A DNA stretch of 64,000 nucleotides from Carya illinoinensis (Eukaryota; Streptophyta; Magnoliopsida; Fagales; Juglandaceae). How positions within the stretch are numbered: the stretch's first letter is position 1; each line of letters opens with the position of its first letter. The stretch spans positions 11,148,001 to 11,212,000 of the forward strand of contig NC_056760.1 of assembly GCF_018687715.1 (NCBI RefSeq), in the 5' to 3' direction. Shown here one piece after another: positions 38,855-50,437 of the stretch. Under the pieces are notes generated by a model. The model had not been told where the DNA came from. It saw nothing but the letters and a program-made list of their open reading frames with translations, and ran no database searches. The position numbers were made by a program, and so were the translations under genes.

Positions 38855-39310
38855 ATGGCTCAGCAATCTTCCCATCACCAATATATGAGGTATTCTGCAC
38901 CTCGTTCACCAGTTGTTTCTGCTCGTTCACCAGTTGTTTCTGCTTCTTCTTCTTCCGTAGGTGCTATAATGCAATCCAATAATGATTTAACTAATAAGTC
39001 AGATAATGAAATTATCTACGAGCTTGTGAGTCTCGGTACCCGATACTCATCAACCCTTGTCACATATTCTCAACGACTACAATCTAGGACTGGTGGGGTT
39101 GACAAACTCCACGAGAATATTTTTATCCTTCAGCGGCTTCTTATGGAGTCCAACATGAAGATAGAAGCAGTAAAGCGAGAGAACAGAGATTTAAAATCTT
39201 TGCTTAACTCTTCTTTTCGAGTGGCTACTCTTTTAGATAGGAAAGGCATGCAGATTTTTGAAGAGTAAGAGCGTTTAAAGATTGAGGCAAAGAGCCTTAA
39301 ATTTCTGTAA
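38855..39310 (+). pseudogene. MAQQSSH-family small protein, copy A, with in-frame stop
   Basis: Starts MAQQSSHHQYMRYSAPRS and runs through YELVSLGTRYSSTLVTYSQR and LLMESNMKIEAVKRENRDLK. A TAA at 39266-39268 stops it at 137 residues; after it the same frame continues ERLKIEAK.LKFL to the TAA at 39308-39310, where copy B also ends. The C-terminal half is charged with heptad-like spacing, suggesting a coiled coil. A serine-rich insertion (SPVVSA repeated) near residue 20 is specific to this copy. Function unknown; the truncated form could still be made. Confidence 0.65.
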
Positions 39311-39835
39311 TTTTACTTTGTGATAATAAAATAATACTTCACAAATATTCATATTTGTGTTTCTATCTTCTGTTAGATCTTCTGTGTGTTCCATTTTATT
39401 TCTCCTTTAATAATGCACAATTTCTTACAAAACCGTGATATGAATCTGAAATACTAATTGTATTTAAGAGATGGTATTTTAGATCTAATAATTTCATTCA
39501 TCTCCTCCATGAATGTTATCTAAATCCCAACTGAAACTTCTCATTTTACAAATTTTGTTAGTTACAGTTCACTTGTAAAATCTTTGCTTGTTATTTGAAA
39601 AAATTTCACGGGATCAAGATATCAACAATCATAACAGTGTTGCTGCTATCCTTCTAAACAGGTTGATTCACATGAATAACATCAGTTGTTTCAGTATACT
39701 GAATGAGATGTACTTATTTCTTCTGTTCTTTATTTTAGGGCATTTCACCCCTCTTACTTGCTGTTGAGCAGTGCATAGCGGTGTTGCTGATTACTGAACT
39801 TGTTGCTGATTACTATTATTTACTTTCATGGGAAA

Positions 39836-39922
39836 GTTTTGCATAGTTACTTTTTTAACCTTTTGTTTCCTTTTTTTGTGTCCGTTTATATAAGGATGTT
39901 TTAGTCTTTAGTGAGATTGTGT
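39836..39922 (+). repeat. Dispersed repeat, copy 2 of 2
   Basis: Partner of 34819-34905, same orientation. Shares GCATAGTTACTTTTTTAACC and GTGTCCGTTTATATAAGGAT. Confidence 0.75.
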
Positions 39923-40929
39923 CAGTGATATTTTTTCAAAAGAATTTCAGACCACACAAAATCTTTCATTCTCGGCTTCGTATTCCTCCCAAGTTCTCTC
40001 TCTAAACTCAGACCCATCCTTATCTCGACGTTCCTTCCTTTATTATCTGTCTTTCTAATGCATTATTGATATGCCTGTGCTCGAGATCTGTGTGATATCT
40101 TCCAAAGTCATCACCAAATCTTGCACTTGTGTCTAAAACAAAGCAAATAATATATAAAACCAAATGAAAACAGGGTATGAGTATCCCAAGTGGGCAACCC
40201 TAATTGAAATGATCTGTCATTTATTAAATGGATTCACGAAGTCTTTCCTCTTTTTCGTCTTTTATGTTTTTAATGAAAGGAGGTCAGGCTGCAGCGTTTT
40301 CAAAAACAAAAAGTCACTTCACAGACTAAGTGAAAAAAAAAACAAACTGTAACCTGTTGTATTTGGGACACGCTAAAAATATAGGTTGACAGTCTTATCC
40401 TAACACTCTTTTTTTGTCATTTTATTAAGATATAAGTTTATTTAAAATTACCTACTACTTAATTAATTAAATTAAATTTAAATTAAATTATGTCCGCTTA
40501 AAAAATTTACAGCAACAATACTTGCTAGAAATGATTGATTGAAACAAAAAGAAAAAAAAAACAGGTTATGTACAGATGGATGACACTTTGAATTATGGAA
40601 GCTTGAGGCAGCTTCAAGATCACAATTGGATTGCTTGCCTTTTAGTGCGTGTCACCTTTTTCCCTAAAATCTAATCCCATAAATTTCCATAAAAATTAAA
40701 ATCCATCTACCAGGAGGGACTACAGACTGATGGTCCACTTGTTGAGAATTATTGACATTCGTATTAAGGCAATTGGGCCCAGCTTTATGACTGGAGACCA
40801 GAGACGTACAAGCTAAAGGGACAGCTGCCGAAGAAAAGGATTTTTTTTTTTTTCCCATGAAAAAGTTTTACATTTATAATTTGCCTCCACTAGGCAAACG
40901 TCCCTTGGACGTTTTAATTCTACTAGTAC

Positions 40930-40955
40930 ATATATATATATATATATATATATAT
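40930..40955. repeat. (TA)n microsatellite
   Basis: Uninterrupted TA dinucleotides downstream of the PTOX gene. Confidence 0.9.
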
Positions 40956-41145
40956 GCTATTTGGCACTAGGCAGTTCTATTCCAAAATTCAGGACATTGT
41001 TTTGATATTAATGAATACCGTCTGAAACAGGGAAAATAATAAGTAAACAAAAAGGGAAAATACTTTATGTGCCATCTATATTGATTTTGTATACAATTTC
41101 TTTCCCCATTCTTGGATTCTAGCTAGTTTTCCATGCGTATCTATT

Positions 41146-44100
41146 TCATATATTCTGCTCTACTGGAGTTGATGTGACGGATTCCTTTATAGAATCTCCA
41201 ATGCCTTCACAATCTGTTTGAGGAGGGACGCAGGCAGAGTCATCTTCAGAGGCATCCTCTGCATACGAGTGAGGGGATCGAAGGTTCCCAGGAGTCTGAC
41301 AGGCCTTCATCGTCTTACAATGTTCAGCTTCATCATCTCTAATGTTTAGGAACACATCGTACAAATTTTCTGCAGAAAAGGATCAAGAATTTCACAGAAG
41401 CAAAATATTTGTTCCGATCAGTAATACTTTCATCTTCGAGTTATATGATGATCTCAAGAATAAAACTCTTGGAAGTTGGAAGCTGCATAGGAGAAACTAC
41501 CGCCAATGCGCCACTAATCAGGAAGAGTGAGAGAGTGAGAGAGAGAGATGCGATGCAAAGCTGCCTCACATCAATTGGAAGGGTAATTGGACCCAACCTT
41601 TGCATTCCAACTCAATTAAGCGGAAGGGTGAAGGTGAAACACTAATATCTTACAAAATTCAGCACAGCAGCAACATTTGAGCTTTCATTTCTAGGTATCG
41701 GCAAACATCTTGGGGAGGTAATATATCATATTGAATTATGGACCATGAAACAATTTTATATTTTGAATCTTACCTATTTTAGGCCTTCGAGTATTGGGAA
41801 CCCTGGATGTTTGGAATTCATCTGCGTGAATGCAAAGTAAATGTCATAGTTGGTAGCAATCTTAGGAGAAAATGGAGAATGAACAAGAACTTGCAAAATG
41901 AAAAACTTACCAAACAAGTATAAGTCACCTCCAGTGTAGTATTTTACAGCAACCTCAGGTGCAGGTGATTTTTTCAGCTCATCTAAAAGAAACAAAAAGA
42001 ACAGACACCGTCAGCATGGCTGGAAGTTGTATTTAAAAGTAAGATGAAATACACTGGCAAGCAGTGGGTCTGATAAAATCCATTGGCTTCCTGAGTAGTC
42101 GTGAAAATATCAACGTTAAAACACTCAAACACACCTCCTTGGGCCTTGATAAATTTGTCGTATGTTTCAAATGCATGAATTTCTACACATTCAGAAAAGT
42201 GATCTGCACTTGTGATGAAACCAGTATACGGAAATCAGAAATTATTCAGGATAACTTCACCTGAGCATATGCAGATGCCAAGATGAAGGAGATAAAGAAG
42301 GCAAGAAATTGTTATACCATAAGAGCAAAGTACATGTACTTACATGCCATTCTTGGGCTTAATGCATACATAAACACTGTCATGAAATAATATGCAACTG
42401 CAATATGCTGAGCAAGAAACCGGTCAACCCACCAAGCATTTCCCCCCAATTCCTGCATAGATATTTCCATAACCCTCAAAATATCAAGCAAGTCATGCAA
42501 GTAATTTTAAAGGTTCAGAATCATTTGGCAACTATATGTGCAACATAGTTGGCCATGTCTAAATGAATTGAAGAGAAGAAACATAAAGAATATAGAGAGA
42601 GTTTCATCGCGTCTCATAGATACTCTTCTTTTGCTTCCTACAATTAGGGTCAAGTTGAAGTGAGTAGTGGGCGCTCAAACTCCACTTGACTGTATTCCTC
42701 AAGAGCTTGAACTCGAGTAGAGTTTTTGGTATTTGTCCGAGCTCGGCTTGCCTAGCTGCAATGGGTGTCAAAAGTTGGCTTGTGGCTCGAGTTATAATTG
42801 AGTCGAGTGCTCACTCGAAAACTTAGCTTGAAGGAGCTCAGTTAGTAGTGATCCTATTTCTTTTTTTTTTTAATATAAAACCATAGAAAAATGAAGTACA
42901 AATGAAATTTAGAAGAAAGATCTTACTTCCATGATAAGCAAGTGGTGCATCTCATTCCAGCTCTCAGCAAAATGCACTTTCAAGTAATCTGCTTTTCTCC
43001 ACCAGCCAATACTCTCGTACAAGTGTAGAACAGATATAAAGGCTGGCGTGAAAAAAGAAAAAAAGAAAACACAAAAAAACACAAGTCAGGATTCAGAGAT
43101 GGCAACCACAGCAGTCTACAACACAGCTGCATGAGAAAGTCCCTTTCAGGGTGTATTGTGCTTTTCAAGTAGATGAAGATCAAATTAAGATAGATGTGGG
43201 TATAATTAATTAGCCTTGATCCCTGTTGACAAATTTATTAGAACATACATATGTGCCAAGCTCAAAGGGTATCTAGAACATTCTCCAGGAATGTAGGGAC
43301 CAATTTTTCAAGCTTTAAAAGAGTTCCTAACATTGGCTATAAATTCACATTTAGAGCATTCACAAATTGAGTAGAAGCAAACCTTAACACTCACCAAAAT
43401 AAGGAACCCTTGCAATAGTTTCCAGTACGAAGAACCTTGCATAATGTCGATCATGGTACAAGGTATCAAGTATCTTAACCACAGAATCCTGGAATCATGG
43501 GTAGAGTTAAATTACAAAGAGCTATGAACCTCTAAAATGGTGGCAGAAGATCCTTAGATACTTAAACAACTCTTATAAAGCACGAAAAACATATTATAGG
43601 AGTTCAAAATTGAAAAGAACTTCCGATAAAAACAATTAAAAGAACTCCTAAAGTTTCCCATATCTTGACACAAAGGTATGGTTGGGGCAGCTTTGATATT
43701 ATTGAAAATTAAATGTGTAACCTCATACGCATGAGTCATAAGGGAAAAAGAAGTTTACAATAGAACACTTGGTTTGTGTCTTTCTATCATAATATGCATA
43801 GACACCCATCGATCATCCAAATAACAAGGAATATACCCTCTTTTAAAATTATTTTAAAAGGTATTTCATTAGAACGAGTCATTATCAGAAGAACAATAAA
43901 CAAAAATAAAACTAGAACTCAGTAACATGGTATTTCAATTCACCACATCAATGTTGCATCATCTCCCTTCAGCTCGACAGAGAGAGGTGATAAGCCATAC
44001 CGTGAGAAAGATATTCACAGATTGTTCCAATTTGATAACCCAGCTCTCCAGCGATGAACTTTCTGGTGGTTCATTACCACCTCCTTTTCCCCCATCATCA

Positions 44101-44619
44101 GCAGAAGTCTTCGCCGGGAATGACTCCTCCACTACCACCTTCTCCTCTTGATCTTGCAAAACAGTCGCTCGGACCCAAGTCGCCTTCCTATCAAATCATA
44201 CATGAAAAAAAAATTATTTTTCCGTTGGAAATTGATTAACCACTAATCCGAATTTCTCCTCTCCAAAAATCAATAAAGATGATAGACATATTTATCAAGT
44301 TAATGAAGCTCAGATGAGTTTGATATAACTGTTAAAATTCCCAGTTCCAAAATAAGGAAAACCTCAAGACCAGAAGCTGGAATTTATCAGGCCTCACAGT
44401 CACACAGAGTACCACAAACTATCCTCAATTGGACCGAGAGGAAGACCAAGAATCAAGAGTGACATACCTGGGAATCGATGGACGTGCAGAAAGGGGATTG
44501 TAACGGAAAGGGGTTTGCGAGTAAAAGGAAGCCGAATTATTAAGTCGCTTCGCTTTTAACGGCGAAGAGGACGAGGCCGAGATTGCAAACGCTGCCGGGG
44601 ATAGAGTCGTCGCCATCAT
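41146..44619 (-). CDS. PTOX: Plastid terminal oxidase (plastoquinol oxidase, IMMUTANS)
   Basis: Nine exons in reading order: 44619-44468, 44187-44001, 43488-43395, 43042-42927, 42452-42344, 42203-42135, 41982-41911, 41821-41774, 41369-41146. They total 1071 nt, 356 residues (Arabidopsis 351), phase closing throughout. The first about 55 residues are Ser-rich and basic, a chloroplast transit peptide. The six diiron ligands are present at Glu136 (LETIAR), Glu175 and His178 (WNEMHH), Glu227 ([10 protein letters not shown]), Glu296 and His299 (RDDEAEHC). The separate exon 8 encodes [15 protein letters not shown], the plastid-specific insert that mitochondrial alternative oxidase lacks. The enzyme oxidises plastoquinol with oxygen in thylakoids, serving carotenoid desaturation and chlororespiration. 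Two ATGs are adjacent; either could start it. No lesion is seen. Confidence 0.97.
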
Positions 44620-44887
44620 CTTCCGGTCGTTCCCGCAGAGTTGGCAGAGGAAATGCACAAAGGCAAAATCCAAATCGAAGTTGTATTTAAGGGGAAGTGT
44701 CAATCGGCAAGGACGAAGTCGAGATTTTTCTCCCGTTGTTAAGAGCTTGTCGTTTGTGCGCTTTGGCAAGGGGGCGGATATGAATCCTTGCTGGCGTTCA
44801 GAGAAGGGCCAGTCAATTTTTGATAGTGACTGAGACCATCCGCAGTCCGCACAACGAAATTTTAATAGGGATAAGAGCATAAATTTG
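44620..44887 (-). other. PTOX 5' leader and promoter region
   Basis: Immediately upstream of the minus-strand start codon. An open frame continues upstream in the same phase to 44880 but lies outside the normal PTOX N-terminus and is not taken as coding. No clear TATA box. Confidence 0.45.
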
Positions 44888-44952
44888 CTGCGTATGATTG
44901 GTTTGTAACTTTGTTATTATCATATTATTATAATTATAAAAAATTAAAAAAT

Positions 44953-45309
44953 TATTATAAACTATCTTGAATTGTATGATCACATTTAGCTAGCTATCAA
45001 ATACATAATGCTAGTCGTCAAATGCATAGTGCTAGTACATAGTACTTGTCGTCAAATGCATAGCACATAGTGCTAGCATAGTGAGTTAGTCGTCAAATGC
45101 ATAGTGCATAGTGCTAGCATAGTGAGCTAGCCGTCAAATATATAGTGCTAGTCATCAAAAGCATAGTCTCCTTTGTACTCCTATATATATCGTTGAATCC
45201 TTTAAGGAATTCATAAGTTTAATAACCTCTCTGAACTCTATCTCTTTCTCTCTCCTTTTGAAAGTTTTATAACATGTTATGACTCTCTCTTTTCAATGAT
45301 TTCATAACA
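44953..45309 (+). repeat. 5' LTR of the 44953-50437 Copia
   Basis: 357 bp. Carries several short internal repeats of the type CATAGTGCTAG / GTCGTCAAATGCATAG, and a TATATATATCG block near its 3' part that may be the TATA box. Similar throughout to 50081-50437. Confidence 0.92.
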
Positions 45310-45466
45310 CGTTATCAGCACGAAAATTCTGACGATTTTGAAGCTAGTAGTCCTCTACTTCAAGTAAGTTTTTCAATATATTTTTGTAGTTTCTAAAATG
45401 AATATGAAATGTTACATTACTTAATGAAAACTCTATACTTATGTTCCTGATTTATATATGTAAAAA

Positions 45467-46518
45467 ATGTCAAATCTTACAAAATTGAAATTCGTTGCTC
45501 TTGACATTTCTGGAAAAAATTATTTATCTTGGATCCTTAATGCTGAGATCCATCTGGATGCGATGAACCTGGGAAATACAATTAAAGAAGGAAATCAAGG
45601 ATCCCTGCAGGACCGTGCTAAGGCAATGATTTTCCTTCGGCATCATCTTCATGAAGAATTAAAAACTGAGTATCTAACTGTGAAAGATCCACTTATTTTG
45701 TGGAATGATTTAAGGGAAAGATATGAATACCAGAAAACTGTAATCCTCCCAAAAGCTCGTTATGATTGGATACACCTGAGGTTGCGAGACTTCAAGAATG
45801 TTAGTGAGTATAACTCTGCACTCTTTAAAATTAACTCGCTATTGAAATTATGTGGTGAAAAAGTTACTGATGATGACTTGTTAGAGAAGACATATACTAC
45901 TTTTCATGTCTCGAATGTGCTCATGCAGCAGTAGTATCAAGAGCGAAAAGTTTAAAAAAATATTCTGAACTTATATCTTGTCTTCTATTAGCTGAGCAAA
46001 ATAATGAGTTTTTGTTAAGAAATCATCAGTCACGTCCTACTGGTTCTATATCATTCCCTGAAGTGAATGGTACTAGATTTACATCATTCCCAGAAGCGAA
46101 TGGTGCATCTTTTCAAAGAAAACGAGGGCGTGGACATGGTAGGAAAAACTATAGAAGTGGAGGTCCTAGAAGTGACCACACTAAAAGGGACAATAATAGA
46201 TATACACCGTACCACCAGAAGTGGTTCAACTCAGAGAAGGGAAAAGGTCTTCAAAACAAATTTTTAAAGAAAGATGAAGATGGATGCCATAGATGTGGTA
46301 TGACTGGACATTGGGCTCGTGTCTGTCGTACAAATAAGCACTTGGTTGACTTATACCAATCTTCTATAAAAGAAAAAACAAAGAAATTTGAAACAAATTT
46401 TGCCGAACCATCATATGCTTTAGATTCTATAGATGGAGAATATATTACAAGCCTTGATGTTTTTGATTTCTTTGAGGATTCTAGTGGTAGAGTTGATCAT
46501 GGAAATGTTCATTTTTAA
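45467..46518 (+). pseudogene. Copia gag pseudogene
   Basis: Begins MSNLTKLKFVALDISGKNYL, a UBN2-type gag N-terminus, and continues with HHLHEELKTEYLTVKDP and LRERYEYQKT. A stop at 45932-45934 ends the first frame; the rest lies in another frame (46012-46518), rich in Arg/Gly, then a zinc knuckle CHRCGMTGHWARVC (CX2CX4HX4C, 46285-46326). The break means no complete gag. Confidence 0.88.
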
Positions 46519-48594
46519 TTAATGTATTCCCTTTATCTTATTATAAAATATTTTTATATTCTGCAATATTTTATAGTAATAAAAATTTTATTTATTCTTT
46601 TATACTTGTTATAAATTATTGATGATATGATTTATCTGAGAATGGAAATGGAGCATCCCTGAAGGATCGCCCTAAATCAATAATTTTATTGAATATCTCA
46701 TATGAGTGATACTTGTACCAAAAGCTCATTATGATTTATGCAACTGAAGTTGCATAATTGAAATTGTGGAAAGAATATATATTTGAATGAACGTCTCGAA
46801 TGTGCTCCTGAAGTAGTAATATCGAGTATGCTCCTGAAGTAGTAATATAAAATGCAAACGTTCACAATATATTCTAAATTTGTATCAGATCTTTCAGTGA
46901 CTGAGCAAAATAATGAGCTTTTGATAAGAATCATTATTCACGTCTTACTAGATCTATATCATTTACTGAAGTGAATGATAATGAATTTATATCATTCTAT
47001 TCCCTCAAGTGAAAAGAATGATGCATTTCATTCAAAAAAACTAAGAGATTGGACGTGATAATGAATATCTTTTCAGGCCAGAAGCTCGTATTGGAAAAGC
47101 TGTAAGCTTTCTCTTTGAGATGATATTATACAAATTATTAAATTAAATATTATGATGCATCAAAAGGTGATATGATTCAAAATATTTGTATCTTTTTATG
47201 GTTATCTTGATCATCCAAAATCAATTACGATAAGTCGAATGATTTTCATATGGACGTCCATAAAAGAACCAGAAGATTCTTTTACTATAAAGTCTTACCA
47301 CCAGAAGTGGAAAGAAAAATTTGCTTAAAGCAAATAAGATGAAATTATTCGACGTTATATTGATTATCATATGTGAACCAGAAGTTCAGATGATAATTAA
47401 ATTTTGGATACAATAAGATAAAAATGTCTCATATTTTAGCTGCTAAAATCCCAGCGAGGATTGAAGTTCCTGTAGGACAATTAAAAAATTTAGCAGTCTA
47501 AAGACATGTATAAAGGCATGTGAGACTTATCGATACAAAAGATAGAGTATCTCAAAAGAGAAAGGCACAAATAATTTGGTGCTCCTGAAGAGGCCATACC
47601 TACAAAACAAGCAATAAAGTCCATCCAAATTCTCTGTATAAAATTCTCCTATATAAACTCTTGAAGAGTGCCTCCTGAAGTGGTTTTTTCATGAAAATGT
47701 CTTCTCTTGAAGAGGGACAAGTACCTGAAAATAACGAGATCTCGTTACATTTCATGAATGATGGAGAAATTATGGATAGAAATAAAATCGTTGTCGACAA
47801 CGTATTTCCATATGAGATGGCAATTGACATTACCAGAAGTAATGGATGAAAGTGAATCAAGAATCGTCGAAGAATACGACGTAAAATATTGGCCAAATTT
47901 GAAAGAAACAATTCCTGCAGAATTGATTCACTAGTAAAATATGATGCATCGAGACTTATAGTCCAAACACTTAAAGAGGTGATGCTTGTTGAATGTCAAT
48001 GGGTATTTATGGAAAGGAAATAAAAATGTGATATATAAATCACGAGTTAGTTTCTCAATTCCTGCAAAATTGATATCACTAAGTAAAATGTAATAAATAT
48101 GGACTTGAAGTCCAAACAGCTAAAGAGGTGATTTTTGTTAAATATCAGTGGATATTTATATACATGATATAAAAAGCCTGAAACTTTTAATATGAAAATG
48201 TGATATAGAAATCACAAGTTAGTTTCTCGAAGAAACAATATTGATATAATTTTAAAGTGGTTGAAATCATATTGAGATTTTTATTAGCTTGAAAGTTACC
48301 GAGAGTTTGGATATGCATGATTAACTGCATATTTATATGGATCATTGGATCATGATATAAATATGAAAATCCCTGAATGATAGAAAATGTCTGAAACTTC
48401 TAATATGAATACATTTGGAAATATGTATTCTATCAAGTTTCAAAGATCCTTATATGATCTAAAGCAATCCAAATGTAAATGGAAACAAGCTATTATTGCA
48501 GTTTATATATATGATTTAAATGTCATTGAGGCTCCAGAAGAGCTCATAAAAACTGCACATATTTGAAATATAAATCTGAAACCCTTACGGCTTC
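46519..48594 (+). pseudogene. Copia pol pseudogene, badly decayed
   Basis: No long frame. Fragments in all three forward frames match the Copia polyprotein order: a partial repeat of gag-like sequence (46640-47080), AAKIPARIEVPVGQL (about 47440), the hinge region before reverse transcriptase (about 47600-47930), then SLYDLKQS/YGLKQS-like and VYIYDLNVIEAPEEL (about 48450-48550), where active elements have the YVDD motif; here the aspartate pair is altered. Integrase is not recognisable. Confidence 0.7.
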
Positions 48595-49560
48595 AAGGGG
48601 AAGATGGATGAAGTTATTAGTCATGAAATACCATCTTTTAATACAATTAGTATTTCAGATTCATATTATGGGTTTGATAAGAAGTGTGCATTATTAAAGA
48701 AGAAATAAAAGGGAACACACAGAACATCTACCAAAAGATAGAAACACAAATATGAATATTTGTAAAATATTATTTTATTATCTTGAAGCAAGAATTACAG
48801 AAATTTGAGGCACTTTGCCTCATTCTTCAAACGCTCTTGTTTTTCAAGAATATGCATGGCATCCCTATCTAAAATGGTGGGCAATCGAAAAGAAGATTTA
48901 AGCAAGGATTTTAAATTCCTATTATCTTGTTTTATTGATTCTATTTTCATGTTGGACTCCAGAAGAAGTCGCTGAAGTATAGCAATATTTTCGTGGAGAT
49001 TGTCAACTCCATAAGTTCTGGATTGCAGTCGCTGAGAAAATGCGACAATGGATGATGAGTATCGGGTACCGAGACTCACAAGCTCATAGATAGCTTCATT
49101 ATCTGACCTATGAGTCAGATCATTATATTGTATGATAGCACCTGTGGTAGAAGCAGAAACAGCTGATGAACGAGGTGCAGAGTACCTCATATATTGACCA
49201 TGAGAAGATTGCTGAGCCATTGTAGGATAAGAATGCAGAAAGAGATTGCAGAGTAAAAATGCAGTATGATTACAGAAAAGTGAAGAAGATGAGATGTGAA
49301 TGAAGATGAGCTGAATATCTCTTTTATAGAGAAAATTATGATATAACATCTCCCGTGAAGCAAGAGAAAAGAGACGAAATATAGCTTCATAGCTCTACGG
49401 CGCCTGACAGCACGCCTGACACCTACAGAGGAGTTGAAAATCCGCGGTGCTTGTCTGATCTTAAAAGGTTGGCCACCGTTTTTATTAAAAAATGAGGTTA
49501 GCGATTTAATATTGATGAATTCTTCACTAACTGTATTATTTACAAGAACTCCAGAAGGGT
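48595..49560 (-). mobile_element. Coding dispersed repeat, copy B, inside Copia pol
   Basis: Reverse-orientation match of 38440-39515: upstream part, GGCGCC block, TATA box, coding frame and 3' part are all shared in the same order. Copia reverse-transcriptase remains lie immediately left, and Copia RNase H remains (VGCTDADYLLDTHKK) lie from about 49640 rightwards, so the segment interrupts pol. Ends are approximate; no target duplication or terminal repeat was found. Confidence 0.75.
48795..49220 (-). CDS. MAQQSSH-family small protein, copy B, intact, unknown function
   Basis: 141 residues from MAQQSSHGQYMRYSAPRSSA to KCLKFL. A Ser/Ala-rich N-terminus is followed by a helical, charged middle and end (YELVSLGTRYSSSIVAFSQR, LHENIAILQRLLLESNMKIE, DNRNLKSLLKSSFR, LEKQERLKNEAK) with heptad-like leucines, suggesting a coiled coil. 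No cysteine/histidine cluster, signal peptide or membrane segment. The ATG at 49218-49220 is chosen because copy A starts at the same point; the frame is open further upstream. TATA box and leader are shared with copy A. I do not recognise the family; alternatives are a passenger gene of a transposon, or a small coiled-coil protein of an old integrated pararetrovirus. Confidence 0.6.
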   Translation of the reverse strand: MAQQSSHGQYMRYSAPRSSAVSASTTGAIIQYNDLTHRSDNEAIYELVSLGTRYSSSIVAFSQRLQSRTYGVDNLHENIAILQRLLLESNMKIESIKQDNRNLKSLLKSSFRLPTILDRDAMHILEKQERLKNEAKCLKFL

Positions 49561-49564
49561 ACAA
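49270..49564 (-). pseudogene. End of an upstream frame in coding repeat copy B
   Basis: Minus-strand sequence PSGVLVNNTVSEEFINIKSL followed by TSFFNKNGG corresponds in copy A (about 38440-38550) to LSVLLNNILSKKFIKIKLLT, with the same reading sense though copy A has stops. The amino-acid level similarity suggests that a longer protein once ended here, just before the promoter of the MAQQSSH frame. Family not recognised. Confidence 0.4.
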
Positions 49565-50080
49565 CTCCAGAATAGTAGTAATGAGCAGAAAGATCTAGTT
49601 GTGATTATTTTATCAATATGGATCAAGTCCACAGTTAGTTGGATGTACAGATGCGGATTATCTTTTAGATACACACAAGAAGATCATTGCAATTCATGAG
49701 AAGAAAGTTGAAATTGATATCAAGAAGGTACGGTCAAGTAAAAATTTGGCAGATTTATTCACTAAAGCATTACCAACTGCAACATTTAAGAAGATTATGC
49801 AGAACATTGGAATGCGGATGTTTGAAGACTTGTTATCATGCACTTTTCAGGAGAAGTAATGTCTTGAAAACTTGTGCTGATTGTACTCTTTTTCCTTCGC
49901 TAAGGTTTTATCCCACTAGGTTTTCCTTTGTAAGGTTTTAATGAGGCAATCCTAAAGCACTCGGCGATATACATGAATACTGTACTCTTTTTCCTTCGCC
50001 ATTGGTTTTTTCCCACAGGGTTTTTCCTTGACAAGGTTTTAACGAGGCATATTCTTTAAATATGGTCATCCAAAGGGGAG

Positions 50081-50437
50081 TGTTATAAACTATCTTGAAT
50101 TGTATGACCACATTTAGCTAGCCATCAAATGCATAGTGCTAGTCGTCAAATGCATAGTGTTAGTGCATAGTGCTAGTTGTCAAATGCATAGTACATATTG
50201 CTAGCATAGTGAGCTAGTCGTCAAATGCATAGTGCATAGTGTTAGCATAGTGAGCTAGCCGTCAAATGCATAGTGCTAGTCGTCAAAAGCATAGTCCCCT
50301 TTGTACTCCTATATATATCGTTGAATCCTTTAAGGAATTCATAAGTTTCATAACCTCTCTGAGCTCTATCTCTTTCTCTCTCATTTTGAAAGTTTTATAA
50401 CACGTTATGACTCTCTCTTTTCAATGATTTCATAACA
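50081..50437 (+). repeat. 3' LTR of the 44953-50437 Copia
   Basis: 357 bp, TG...CA, preceded by the polypurine tract CAAAGGGGAG. Few differences from the left LTR compared with the heavy decay of pol. Confidence 0.92.

Larger units (their letters stand above)
38440..39515 (+). mobile_element. Coding dispersed repeat, copy A (unknown family)
   Basis: This stretch matches 48595-49560 in reverse orientation over its whole length: an upstream part (AAAAATTCATCAAAATTAAA, AACCTC), a GGCGCC-containing element, a TATA box, an about 140-codon frame, and a 3' part (TCTGTGTGTTCC, AATCTGAAATACTAATTGTA). Ends are approximate because the similarity fades. Neither LTRs, terminal inverted repeats nor a target duplication could be seen. 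It may be a fragment of a larger element. Confidence 0.75.
39516..41145. other. Spacer between the coding repeat and PTOX
   Basis: No gene supported. Contains the second copy of an 87 bp dispersed repeat (39836-39922), a TA run at 40930-40955, and presumably the PTOX 3' UTR at its right end. Confidence 0.5.
44953..50437 (+). mobile_element. Copia LTR retrotransposon, full-length but decayed
   Basis: LTRs at 44953-45309 and 50081-50437, with the 5 bp duplication AAAAT at 44948-44952 and 50438-50442. The right LTR starts TGTTATAAAC and ends CATAACA; the left starts TA, a mutated TG. CGTTATCAGCACG after the left LTR is the primer-binding site, and CAAAGGGGAG before the right LTR is the polypurine tract. 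Inside, gag (45467-46518) is broken; pol survives as scraps: EVPVGQLKN (about 47468), a YGLKQS reverse-transcriptase block (about 48455), and LADLFTKALPTATFKKI of RNase H (about 49745). An antisense coding repeat has been inserted in pol at about 48595-49560. Confidence 0.93.

Noticed and set aside
44425..44880. Longer PTOX start upstream of 44619
   Set aside because: The upstream in-frame sequence does not resemble a transit peptide extension, and the ATG pair at 44619 matches the usual N-terminal position.
45001..45130. CRISPR-like spaced repeats (GTCGTCAAATGCATAG)
   Set aside because: Irregular spacing, located in a Copia LTR and repeated in its partner LTR; simple internal LTR repeats in a plant genome.
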